Part shown: positions 21,974-33,154 of the stretch, one piece after another | Position numbering within the stretch: the first letter of the stretch is position 1 | Layout of the letters: each line of letters opens with the position of its first letter | Assembly: GCA_001632425.1 (NCBI GenBank) | Contig: KV425606.1 | Span: 70,099-120,612, forward strand | DNA from: Neolentinus lepideus HHB14362 ss-1 | Lineage: Eukaryota > Basidiomycota > Agaricomycetes > Gloeophyllales > Gloeophyllaceae | Length of the DNA stretch: 50,514 nucleotides | Direction: 5' to 3' | Notes under the pieces: generated by a model | The model's database searches: none | What the model was told of the DNA's origin: nothing | The model's input: the letters and a program-made list of their open reading frames with translations, nothing else | Made by a program: the position numbers and the translations under genes

Positions 21974-22348
21974 ATGCCGGCTTTGATCAACATCGACTCA
22001 CTCCCACCACGCTTACGGCGAAAGGAGTTTATACAACGTAGGATAGTAGAGGGCATCTTTGTCGCGTATGAGTGCGCGGATGATAATGATGTTCTGGGAG
22101 GATCCTATGAGGTACGACTGTTGCCTGAGTAACGAGGCCATGAGCAGTACCTAACATTTTGTTATCAGATTCACTCCACTGGAACAAACACGATAACAAA
22201 CCTGGTTGAAACAATCAGCCAGGCATCCGGTGCTAGCGCGAATGGCGAAGGAGATAGTCAAGGGGGTGCACCGGCATACGAAGAAGCGTTGGAAAGACTG
22301 CCAACATATGAGGAAGTTTCCGAGAGATTACCGCCATACGACGCGTAG
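21974..22348 (+). CDS. LPxY small protein, R4 copy (longest tail)
   Basis: Exons 21974-22111 and 22169-22348 with a 57-bp intron at phase 0 give 105 residues. Exon 1 has INIDSLPPRLRRKEFIQRR. Exon 2 has an ITNLVE motif, a Ser/Gly-rich linker, and then three tail units: APAYEEALE, RLPTYEEVSE and RLPPYDA. The units repeat every 11-12 residues, which suggests expansion of the tail by short duplications. Two units match LPxY and the first reads APAY. Confidence 0.7.
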
Positions 22349-24130
22349 GAGAGTTGTTGGTGAGCTCAGCCTTGTCGATAGACAACAGGAAACAGGTAGA
22401 ACTCCATGGTCTTTGCACAAAGATTCGTGCTCATCTGTGAATTTCGCAGAGTGTTTCTGGCGTCACTGCTGGAGTCGCGAGCATTGTTCCTTTCTTGATG
22501 TATTACTGCAGAATCATCTTGAGTTTCATCGGTATCATCCATGAGCTCATCGTGTCAACATCGATTGTGCATATCGTATCTCCCAAAAAATAACACCATG
22601 AGTCGACAACAGGTAACCTAAACTAGTACAATGCTAATTAGCCTGAGCCTCCTGAAGACATGATATAACTGCAAACACCTTATAGATGGCCTTTCAAGAG
22701 AAACCAACGTCCATGAATGGCCGGCGTTTGCCGAACTTGATCCGACCGCGATTGTGGCTGGGACAATCGTGCTTTTCAATCCATTACCTTTCCTCTCGGT
22801 GCGTCGACTCTTTACTTCCAACAAGTATTAGCCCTATGAGTCGTTATTCAAGTAGATGGATCCGGAGGATCTCCGCCAGAGAACCAAGCATTTTCCGGGC
22901 CAGGCGCAACGATAACAACACGGGGCCGGATTGAACCACGCTCGCTGAGTAGAACAATGTCCTACGATGGGCACGTCAGTATCCCAGCCATGATCTCTTC
23001 AACGGCGCCCCCAATGCCACACCTGCGACCGAGGGGGAATTGGTGATCACAAGGCGACCAGCAGGATAAAGGAGTCATAGAAGAGATAATGTCACCGTCA
23101 CCGGTCAAGCGGGACAGCAGATGGTATTGGCTGCTGGGCGTAGAAAAAACATACGTATAGCACCAACCTCGCAGAGAACCAATTTGGCATCCGTGGCGGA
23201 TGACGACGGTATGGGAGACAACTTCTCAGAGTACATGTACGGGTCAAACGAGGATTCCGGGTGCTCGAATGCTTGACGTGAGATAAGACATCGTAGTCAA
23301 GTCGGTGAACGGGGTGAGCAGGCCATGTCACTTTTGAAGATTGATATTCATCCGTAACGTGGTATACAGGTGAGACGAGCCTTCGTCTGGGAAGGAACGT
23401 ATACGGGTGAAAAGGGGGGAGCGGTCTAGCACCTGAAAAGAATTAAACCTACGAGAGGCTAATGATTGACTGATGAGTCTTCAATTGTTCACTACATCTT
23501 TAATTATTCACCTTCAATTGCGAATCGCGATTTATGTCTCCTCCCAACAAGTGTGTCTTCGACCTGCTCTGATCCTCATTGAACCCATGGTACAGCCCAT
23601 ACACGTTTCCATCAAATGGGAGTTTTATTGAGCGGGCCAATGCTCAGCTTCCAGAGATGTCCGTCAGTCCTGACCAAGCAAGCCTCTCTCAAAACGACCT
23701 TCGTCTTCTCGCGGTTCATGTGTAAACGTTTGGTCCAAGGTCTGCCAGGAAGCCCGGATCAAGTAGATTCTGAGCAAATTCGACCACAACGTTAGCAGTG
23801 AGAATCCTCCTAGATTCGACTAGTTTGCATTTTTTGTCCTTCCACATCTTCCATCCCAGGGAACCGGTGCACATGCTCTTTTGATGACCGGAGACTAGAC
23901 ACAAAGTCATAGAGCTTTTTCATAAGATGGTGCAGTCAACGGGAAGAGCGAGCATCAAGGTCTAAGCAAGCCAGTCGATAACGATGGTCGATATTGATGA
24001 TATGCTTCGTGTCACACTATGTGGCCCTGTTTGGTTGGCTCTGTGGCTTCTGGCCCACAAGCTACCCAGGCTACACGGTGACGACTCAGCGCTTCCGCCC
24101 GAGCGCGGTACATATATCACTGTCGGAAAC
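22349..24130. repeat. R-family repeat, copy R4 (inverted), remainder
   Basis: Contains an extra partial copy of the region upstream of LPxY (about 22590-22740, similar to 18190-18330), a strongly decayed X relic (about 22740-23340, minus), the ggtgagacgagccttcgtc landmark, and a W relic (about 23657-23800, plus). Ends near 24130. Confidence 0.6.
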
Positions 24131-24366
24131 ATCACTGTTCAAAATCCAAAATGCGCGGTATCAAACACCCCTCCCACATTAACCATATCATACAAAGGTT
24201 ACACTACCACACGAAGCATGCAAAACGTCGCACTATCTGCGATAAAATCGTCCATCCTCGAGTCCCTCTACTGATGCAATTTTCGCGACACCGCGGTTCT
24301 AGATAATAAAAATATGCACCACTGACGAGATCATACACAGCTCTTTTCTTCCAAGGCCGACTCCGC

Positions 24367-25438
24367 CTATGCGGATTCAACCTTGACCTTCTCCAGATCC
24401 TTGTTGTGCAGTTGCTTAGAGTAGTTGGCATTCGTTGGGTTCGGGCCCTCGTCTTGGTACAGCCCGTGCAACTCGATGTAGTCAACGACAGGTGTCGGCA
24501 GCAAGTATCGTACCGACAGTCCTCTTCGCAAGAATAATCGCACCTACGAGTCACACACAAGGTCAGTAAGAATTGTACACATACGACAGTAGTCATCCGT
24601 ACCTTAGTGCTGCTAACGTCGTTTTGGATAAGTTGGGATATCAGATAAATGTTGTGTCGCCACCGCGCAAGGTTGTCCGTCGCCTGGTCCATATCTGAGC
24701 CCGCTCGCTCGATGATGAAGCAGCCATATCGCCCAAGAATGTGATCAAGCTATGGAAATGATCGTGAGAGACCGCGCGTTGAAGAGGAAAGTTGGAGACT
24801 TACGTCTTCTTCACTCCATACTCCAGGCTCGCTCATCGTGCTGATAAGATCGGAGCCGGCGAGGAGCATAACTCGGACGTTTCGGTGCTCTCCGTCCTCA
24901 GTTTGCACGCCGCCAAGGACAGTATTGATTTCGTAGTCGAAATGATCAAGCACGACGGCCGTACGCTAGGCGACAGTGTCAGCTAGGCCGGGAAGCCTGC
25001 ACAGGATCGGGAAGCACCTGGTACGATTGGAAGGCTTCCCATGGATCGACCATCAGCCAGTGTGACGTCTGCTCCGCCGCGAGGTTGCACATCGTTACCC
25101 TCGTAGACATAACTCAGCTTTTCGAGTGAAATCGCAGGCATTTTGGACACTCACCGATGCTCCGCCACCAACAGCCCTGGCTTTTTGTACATGTCACTCA
25201 CTGGACTGAGATAGCCTCCTACAATCTCGAAGTCCGTATTCTGGCGCACATAGTCTACCGCCATCTCAAACATCCGGAGGTGAAGGTAAGTTACAGGGCT
25301 GAAGGATCCGCATGCTACGAGCACGATGGGTTGTTTTTCAGGGTTCCGTAGCACACGATTTAAGCGGTGGTGGGGGAAGGTGTAGTTAGGAGGATTGCTG
25401 AAGGTCCTTGTCGCAGGTGCTGGGCTAGTGGTCTCCAT
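24367..25438 (-). CDS. NMA1: Nicotinamide/nicotinate-nucleotide adenylyltransferase
   Basis: Exons on the complement are 25155-25438, 25018-25099, 24804-24965, 24603-24749 and 24367-24543; introns are 55, 52, 53 and 59 bp, all in phase, giving 283 residues, usual for the family. The enzyme joins NMN or NaMN with ATP to make NAD or its acid form, the last shared step of NAD synthesis. Residues 44-54 (GSFSPVTYLHL) form the nucleotidyltransferase ATP-binding motif, the VSSTK-VR motif at about 221-227 is the second signature, and the central SDLISTM and PGVWSEEDL motifs are typical of eukaryotic NMNATs. The start is the first ATG after the hydrophilic N-terminus. Single copy, between R4 and an unrecognised plus-strand gene. 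Confidence 0.93.
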
Positions 25439-25561
25439 TGTTGTGTAATACGGCGGGGACAGCAAAGAAAACTGGAAATAAAGATACAGGTAAGACGAAA
25501 GAAGGAACCTCGATAGCGCAGCAAATACTTAAGGTCAGGTCGGGCTGACACAGGATCCGAG

Positions 25562-26040
25562 ATGGGCTTGCTCATCATCTACCCTTTGGACCCCACTTTC
25601 CCACGCCTTGAGACCGGCCTCCGAGGCGAGTGCTTCACGTGCTCCTGCCGCAAGTTCTTCGAGGCCACAACGCAGATGCGCAGCCTTAACAACCTGTCCC
25701 AACGCATCTGTAGCTGAAGAAATATCATCTCTGCCCTGCGAGAATATTCTCTATATTCAAAGGAGTTGTCTCTGAGCAGGAAGCAGCTGCTCACGAGACC
25801 ATGTCTCCTTCACAGGTGGTCCAGTAACTCTCACACTTTCCAGAAACGCTAAGAAACTGACGAATAGGAACATATACCTAGCCGCATTATGGATCTGTGC
25901 TAAATATGATCCTTCCATCCGTCATATCAGCTGTGCACGTCGCCATCGGATTCCGACTCGGTTGCCCTGCGCAGCTACAAGAAGCTCTTGTGACTAACAA
26001 CCGCTATGACGCCAGGAACAAGCCCGTTGCGCTGGGCTAA
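25562..26040 (+). CDS. Unrecognised gene candidate diverging from NMNAT
   Basis: An ATG at 25562 opens a 51-codon frame with strong C/G third-position bias and a CFTCSCRKFF motif, facing NMNAT across 123 bp. Further plus-strand islands with good codon texture lie at about 25763-25815 (SEQEAAAHETMSPSQ before a GTGGTC donor) and 25914-26040 (AVHVAIGFRLGCPAQ, ending at a TAA). I could not join them with consistent phases, so exon limits are tentative. Function unknown. Confidence 0.3.
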
Positions 26041-28542
26041 CTGAAACTATCTTCATACTTTCACCAACCGGTACTTATTCAAAATGACTCGAGCTACTAC
26101 TCGTGCATGCCTTTATCGAGAAACTTGTCTAGTCACTCCTGACTTTCGTGAGTCACGCGTCTTGCGCCACAAGTCGGGACTTTCCTAGTGACTTGTTTCT
26201 TTGCATTATTAGGTTGCTCTATCCGCATTCCATGGCAGTTCACGGCATACATAGATAGGGAAGTCTGTCGTTATTCGCTCAAATCCCCGATATTAGGTTC
26301 GATGGCTATTCTTGCAAGATGCAGAGCGGCCGAGCATTCTATCTGCTATGAATGTTTCAATACATTCGTTCGGCAGAGATCGTGTCAAGAATGGACAGCG
26401 TCAACTATTAGCGCTCTCGTGTATGATGTCTCAACTGCCCCCAAGTCTCTGACGAGACTCCCTAGCTTGGGCGCTCGCCTCGATTGGAATCTCTCTTTGT
26501 TAGCTGTGCGGATACAGCCGAGCAACCGCTGACCAATGTACAGCTCCGACCAACCTGTACATGTTAGCAGAACGACGTAAAGCTGGTTCTGCTCCGGGTA
26601 AAAAAAAGCTTTTGCGCACTTGTTCGGGATTTTGTTTAAATCGATTTCGGTAGGTGTCTGTGTAGGACTAATCTTTGGGTACAGTAGGCTTCAGAATACC
26701 ACGACTGAGGATCACCATACCAAAATTCGATCCTCACTAGGGGCCGTATTTGAAAGGCCAGAGGTCGACGGCTTGTTGCCAAGCGAGGGCATGTTCTGGT
26801 GATCCCAGGTCAGTACTTGTGTTCAAGCATCTCACCGGTCACACCCTGACAACGGGGGACAGATGGACCCGTAGCTCATATCCAGGGATGGGGTCCCAGA
26901 ATGAGTCAATAGTATGATTTGTGAGGCCTCGGTTAGTAAATTGGCGTACTGGTGCTTGGAGCGCATAGTTCTTACACTGTTGATGGAGCTGCTTTTTTTT
27001 TCTATGGAACATTATTGCACTCCGTGGCTGTGCTGGACTCACCGTGATCTACGATCGCGTGTGTCGATGAAGTGCTCCCAACTTTGTTCCACAAAAGTTG
27101 CCTGCTGCGAGTGGTTGGTCCACAACTAATAGTGCCCCGTTACAGACTCTTGCTGAAGAAATGCTGGTGCTCTTAACTTCCGCCTCGCTCCCTTGCTTGT
27201 CTGGTCCATGTGGTTCATTCCACGTTATTGCATAGCGCAAGCAGACCACTTGCACTTTGTGGAATATTAATGAAGTGTAGAGAGAGAGCCCGCTAGGTCC
27301 CCTACCGCAGACCACGCCGAGTTCTCTCGAGGAAGATCCTGGGCTTTCGTCAGGCTCGCAGATTCAAGGATCTGTTGGGGACTACATCGCCGACGTTCTT
27401 CGCCAGCTAGTCCTCCCCGCTCGCGTCCACTTGCATGGACTTCGTTCAAATCTGTGGCCCCTTTCGCGGGATACAGGAGCGACAAGTGATCTCGATGACG
27501 GCGACAAGGCTGATGCTTGTCAAAGAGCCAGAATCACATTCACGCCGCGACGATCGATCGACGAATATTCAAATGCAAGATGTCCTGCGCGCCGTGTCGG
27601 CCTTGTTGCCCGCATACTAGCTGGTCATCGGTGCTGGTTCTTAACATGCGGCACAACTTTAGCGTGCTGAGATTAACGAACATTCGCCCTTATACTCTCC
27701 CTCCACGCGCGGGTCCATAACATGCAACATGTCATTCATTGTTCAAGTTATTCCCCTTCATACGCCTTCAAGTGGACGGGACTGAGCCAAGCCGGTTAGT
27801 GCCAGTTATTCATTTGATTGCTTCCGCTACCTGCCTCTACACACACCTTCACAGATAGTGCTCCCGGCCCCCATATTGAAAGATGGATGGAGTGCGGTGC
27901 ACGCCATCGAGCATCATTTAAAGACTCCAACGTGGCTGTCGTACGCGCAAGGAAGTCGCTACTGGTACAGCAATCTCGCTGCAATAAATAGCCACCTCGT
28001 GTCGATCACCAAAATCGAAGCCTCACCTCGAATAAGAGCAGTAATCCGATTGCCACAGCGACCACGAATACATGAATATCCAGAGCGTTTCTCATTCCGT
28101 TTCTATCTGTGTTAACATGTTACAGCAACCGAATGACCCATATGTACCCTACTTTTGCCCTCCTCCCTAGTGCAAGCGCATAAAATATACATAACGTATG
28201 AGCAGACAGACAAACGAATGGACATGGAACGGGACGCAATAAACAATGGACAGGGCAGAGAAGTAGAAGCGGTATAAACACACAAAAAACGTCACAGTGA
28301 AGAATTGTATGAACATTGAAGCGGAAAAGAAGGGCAAGCAATATCAACAAGGCAAGACGACAGCGACTAACGAGACATTATGATATCATGCGAAGGGGAT
28401 ATCTGGGGTGCGGTGCGGATAGGATTAGATTACTTTACACGTAGTTGGGGTTGTTCAAGTTGTCCATTTTGCAAGAGAGGTGTTGAGATTGAGGTTGTCG
28501 TTAAAGGGGGAAACAAGAAGTCCAATATGTTTCATGTCGAGA
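26041..28542. other. No secure gene; coding-like islands
   Basis: Two plus-strand stretches look partly coding: about 27300-27660 (for example SVGDYIADVLRQLVLPARVH) and about 27855-28115 (for example TPTWLSYAQGSRYWYSNLAA). In both, two frames are about equally plausible and no splice path ties them together. They may be remnants or exons of a gene I cannot assemble. Confidence 0.3.
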
Positions 28543-30110
28543 TCAGCAGAACTCAACCTCCCACTCGCCCTGCCCGCCCTCGCCGCTGTTCATGAGAGTG
28601 ATTCTGACGCGTTTCTTCTTCCCTGAGCTCGAAGCGGCCCCGAGGCCCGACGAGAGCCCCAAACCCAAACCCATGCCCATTCCCATGCCTGGCTCGCTGT
28701 CCATCATATTTAGCGGGCTCCCAAATTCCATGCCCATCCCGTAGTCTTGAGACAGGAACGCACTTGAGTGCTGGTCCATGTCGCTCGCAAACGGCACCAT
28801 TGAAGACGTCGACGAGAAGCTCGCAGGGTCGAGCGAGAGAGTCCGAGAGGTGGTAGAAGAGGATGTGGCAGACCCGGAGGGGTTTATCCGCACACGGATC
28901 TTGCCGTCCGCCGAAGGAACTGCGTCGAACGAAACATCCAGTGCGCCCGCCTCCGTCGGGAGCGCTAGCTTGCCTGTCGGCGTCTGCATCGACGATTCGT
29001 CAAAATCGACGTTCATGCCCGTGGATGGGTTCCGCCACGACAGCTGGTACTCGAAGTCGCCAGGCATCTGCCCAGACATACCATAATCACCAAAAGTGAG
29101 ATACTCTCCGGTAGACGAAAACGCGGGATAGTTGTACGTCGTCGGTAACGAGTGAGACTGCGACTGGTGGTGGTGGGCAGGAAGGCCAAGGAGCGTTGGG
29201 AGGGCACACAGCAGGACAACAAGTCCGATACTGCCGCTGCTCGTGGAGCGGTGGTGCAGCGACGGCGAGCGCGGCTCGGCCTTGACGGGCTCGGGCTTCG
29301 TGAGCTTGGAGGCCAACTCCTGCTCGCGGTGTTCTGATTCCGCAAGTTTAGCGCGCAGAGCCTCGATCTCCGAGAGCAGGGACGAGGTGTTCGGCTCGCC
29401 GTTGATGCTTGGTGGTGGTACGGACCCGTTGGCCAGTGCATGTAAGCGGGCGTTCTCTTGCTCGAGCTCGGCAACGCGTCTGGCGTCGAGCGTCAAGAGG
29501 GAGTCGTTCGAACAGAGTTCAAGACTCACATTTCCATGTTCTCAAACTCCTCCCTCTTCCTCTGTCTGCTCAAAAACGCCGCCGCACGGTTCTTGACCAA
29601 CCGGGCCTCGCGCTTGCTGAGGCCAGTAACATCGGGCGGCACAAAGTCCTTGACGCTGACGCGAGACGCTGAGGCACGTTTCTTAGGCTCAGATACGGGC
29701 TGCTCGGAAGGACGCTTCGCTGCAGTCAGGCGCGACGCTGACGGAGGCGGTGAGCACGTTTCTGACTGGTCATCGGGCGTCGACGGCTGCGAGGTCGACA
29801 TTTGTTCGAGGGGAAAATCGAACACCTGGTGGGTGGGCAAACAGACTTCAGAGCCCGCAACCGAGTCGGGGGACGCGTAGCGCGACTTCTTCAACACGTT
29901 GTGCGCAGGTAATGGCGAATCCATCGACACTGGCGGCGATGGTGGTACAGAAACAGGATAGGAGTACGGAAAATTTGCGTCAAAAGACGCGGCAGTAGGG
30001 GAATAATGCGGTTGCCCCCAAGACGACTCGGACGATACAGGAGAAAGAAGAGGAGCATCGCTCGCGATGATTTGCGACATGGGTAGAGCAGGAGGAACGT
30101 GAGGAACCAT
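28543..30110 (-). CDS. bZIP transcription factor with a hydrophobic segment (ATF6/bZIP28-like)
   Basis: Exons complement(29530-30110) and complement(28543-29479), one 50-bp intron in phase 2, 505 residues. The intron falls between the basic region and the zipper, and splicing restores the leucine heptads (IRVAELEQENARL). The basic region at about 165-188 has N-x7-R (N174, R182) within KNRAAAFLSRQRKR. A second coiled stretch with ALRAKLAESE follows. A 16-residue hydrophobic run, IGLVVLLCALPTLLGL, lies at about 278-293, flanked by basic and histidine-rich residues. The C-terminal half is Ser/Gly/Met-rich and ends with a basic KKKRVRITL motif. Basic-region type and a downstream hydrophobic helix recall membrane-tethered ER-stress factors; tethering here is inference. 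Confidence 0.88.
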
Positions 30111-30270
30111 GGTAAGTTATTATAAACGGGAGTAGGTAAGAGTAGTAGGTAGGTTTTTAGCAGAGGACGTTTGTCGGTGGAAACAAGGAAAGAAAATGGG
30201 GGAAGCCGGAACTTATAACAAGGAAGCTTGCGATGCGAACAAATCTGTCTCCGCGCGGGCGTCGGCAAAA

Positions 30271-30291
30271 TCAGGCCTCCCCCTCTTGCAT
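30271..30291 (-). other. Possible short upstream ORF of the bZIP gene
   Basis: On the minus strand, an ATG 181 bp before the main start opens a six-codon frame ending in TGA, with no overlap with the main ORF. It matters only if transcription begins upstream of it, which the sequence does not show. Confidence 0.25.
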
Positions 30292-33154
30292 CTTCTGCTG
30301 CGAGATCCCACACGGCTATAACAGGGTGATCTGTTGCGAGGCGTGATCATCTTCACATGCACTGCCGTACCTCTCGGCGCATTCTATCTAACCACTGGGG
30401 TCCTCCGGATTCTCCATAAGAGACCCAGCAACTCCTCCAGGCAAACACACCCCTCAGAAATCAAATACGGCCGTCAAATTTGCCTGGAAATCGGAAGCTT
30501 ACTGCAGCACGGAATAGAAGGAAATCGGACATGCACTGACAATCCCGGGCCCTGAATGGCCGGGAAGAGATCTATTCTAGGCCTTTGCCGAGAGCAGGGA
30601 CCTCCTATATTAAGCAACACGCTCATCGTTAGCAACTATGGAACGATGTTCGGAATTCGAACGTGATAAATAATGACCGAGAACATACCAATCGGTTTCG
30701 GTTTCGGGGGGGTGAACATAGTCGAGCTTCGAACCTTACAACTCGAAACTTGAACGCAATCGACCAGGGCCACTGAAGATTCCGTTATCTTATCGGCTTC
30801 CCTTACAACGGGAATACTGAAATGGCGACGAAATCATCGTTCCCGGGTTTCATGGAATTGCCACAGCATCTCGGAACCAAACCCAGGAGACACTAGATGG
30901 ATGTAAGTTCGTGATGCTCGGATGATAGGCAGTATTCACCATTCAAGTGGCTAAGTCGCAAAAGGAACCACCTCTAGCAGAATTCCCCAGTGTGGAGTAG
31001 TGGTCTCCGAGTGCCACATCCGATCCCGACAAGGAACCGCACGATTTAAACTATACAGTTACGTTCAGCCCCAGTACCTCTGAAAATATTATGAATACCC
31101 ACTTAGCCCGATATCTCGTCATTGTCTGATGGAGATGAACAATTTTTGACGGCCTTGACGGATGTCTTCGCAACCACAGATCATCTGCAATCACTGGTCC
31201 TGATGCCGTCATCGCGGCCGTGCACGCCCCTTGAACATGCGAGCGACTGAGCTGAGCTCCGATAAGACTTTGGAGAGCGAACTATCACCCATAATCTATC
31301 CCACCACATCTCAACAGCTCCTGACACCCCGACATATGCCAGCTAACTTGCGATGGACGTATGGAAAACACCACTGCGAAGCCATTAAACCTTGACAATC
31401 ACATGTAACAATGAAAACTGCCTCGGGATCATGCATCGTCCTCGTATAGGCGTCAGCAGCTCAAGCTCCCGACGTATACCCGAAGTCAATGTCCGAGCAG
31501 CATTCGAGAAGCACGCACTTTATTCGAAGGTTATGCAACGTGACAGGCCATGACATAGACTATGCCTTCCCAGATCCGCGTGCGGGGCCGCATGCTCACA
31601 AGGCAACGCAAGATGAAAGGTGTCTTCATAGTTTGGCCGTGCTGAAAGCCAGTAGCACACCAGATCAGCACGACCTAAGAGGAGTCGACCGTAATCAGAC
31701 ACAAATCCTGATAATGATGCCCGCTCAACGGTCTAGAGGGTATCGGCGAAGAGATGGCCGACATCGGTGGAGATGGTGTTGTACGGTAGCGAAGTCCTAA
31801 CTGCCCGACATAGGAGAGCACATTGTTATTTGAAGTGACTAGAAAAATGGTCTAGAGCCCCAGAGTATTGCGAGGAACAGGATAGCCATAGAGCATACAA
31901 TGCACCGAACCGTCGGAGCTATTACCTAGGAAACAGCTAAAGAGCAGATCCGAGAAACGTGTATGTTGCCAGTAGGAACACAAGACACCACAGTAGCACC
32001 TAGAAACTTAAGAGTATCTTCAGGCACATGATGAGAGAGATACCATTTGATGCTGGGCAACTAAGATGATCGTGAGTTCGATGCTGTCGCAGGATCCTAG
32101 AGTCGACCATCGGCGGGAGGACCAGCACTAGACAGCAGACAGAACAACAAAGGTCGCTATCGGTTGGTAAATTGACGTCTTGCCATAAGCCAAACGGATA
32201 AATATCCTGTCAATTAATGTCAAGGAGTCTGGCAGATGATACGCCATTGTTCACGACGTCGTGCGGCCGTGACGGCCAAACCCAACACATCCGAGGCAAG
32301 ATACTCGCTTAGAGAGCTACCAAAGAGATCCATGATTGAATGAGATAAGTGTATGCACACTAATACCAGAGCGAGAGATGGCCAGGGGCACCCGAGATCA
32401 TTGTCTTGTCCGAGTGGCACGCCACGTCCACAGCGTCGAACAGTCCCGGACATGCGGTTTTGAGGGCAGTTCTAGGTAGAGCGACAAGTAGAGACAGCGG
32501 GGAGATGACAGGACGCATGCAAGGGGGAAATGACACGTAGGAGATGGTAAAGGAGGAGCTAGCTGGCAGCCCGACGCGGCAGCCACAGCGCCATTAGTAA
32601 GCCGAGCACGTGCTGATGTTGGATTTTGCGGGGTGCTTCAAGTTTACTCTGTCAAATTATCTTTTCTCTTTTCAATATCTTTCATATGACTACCAATTCC
32701 TACAGTCACAGATATTCGCAGCAACATTTTCAGCGAACGCTCTGCAGAGTCAGTTCATGACATCTTTACTACTATTTGTCCTTTATGTGTACAGGCAACG
32801 CCACAACGTTTCTATGACGGTCCAATTGTATGCTTTCACTGTAGCACCAATTATTCATCCAGACATTATCATAAGATTTGAGGTGACCACAATCTTTCGA
32901 AAGCCAAGCCTTGCAATTGCTATTTTGCTGGTAGATTATTCGAACCCCTCTCCCGCCGAGCGATTTGATCGGCTATCCCGGTCCGCTAGCAGCTACTCGG
33001 CTGTGGCTGAAGATATACCTCATTAACGTTGGCTCTGCTCTCATCGACTCAGTGACATGATGGCTTAAATCTTCCTTTTTCTACGTCAACACACACCTCT
33101 CCGCATGCGTAGCTGAAAAACACACCGAAGCTCACTTTCATACGAAGGCAAAAT
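30292..33154. other. No gene recognised
   Basis: Long spacer between the divergent bZIP and SMP3 genes. The largest frames (103 codons at 31489, 138 codons at 32610) lack codon bias, motifs and splice links. The segment 32610-33026 is AT-rich. Confidence 0.5.

Noticed and set aside
28778..29880. Several plus-strand frames of 80-140 codons over the bZIP gene
   Set aside because: They are shadows of the bZIP coding strand; the minus strand has the motifs and the correct intron.
32610..33026. 138-codon plus-strand frame
   Set aside because: AT-rich, no codon bias, no motif and no splice partner; probably chance.
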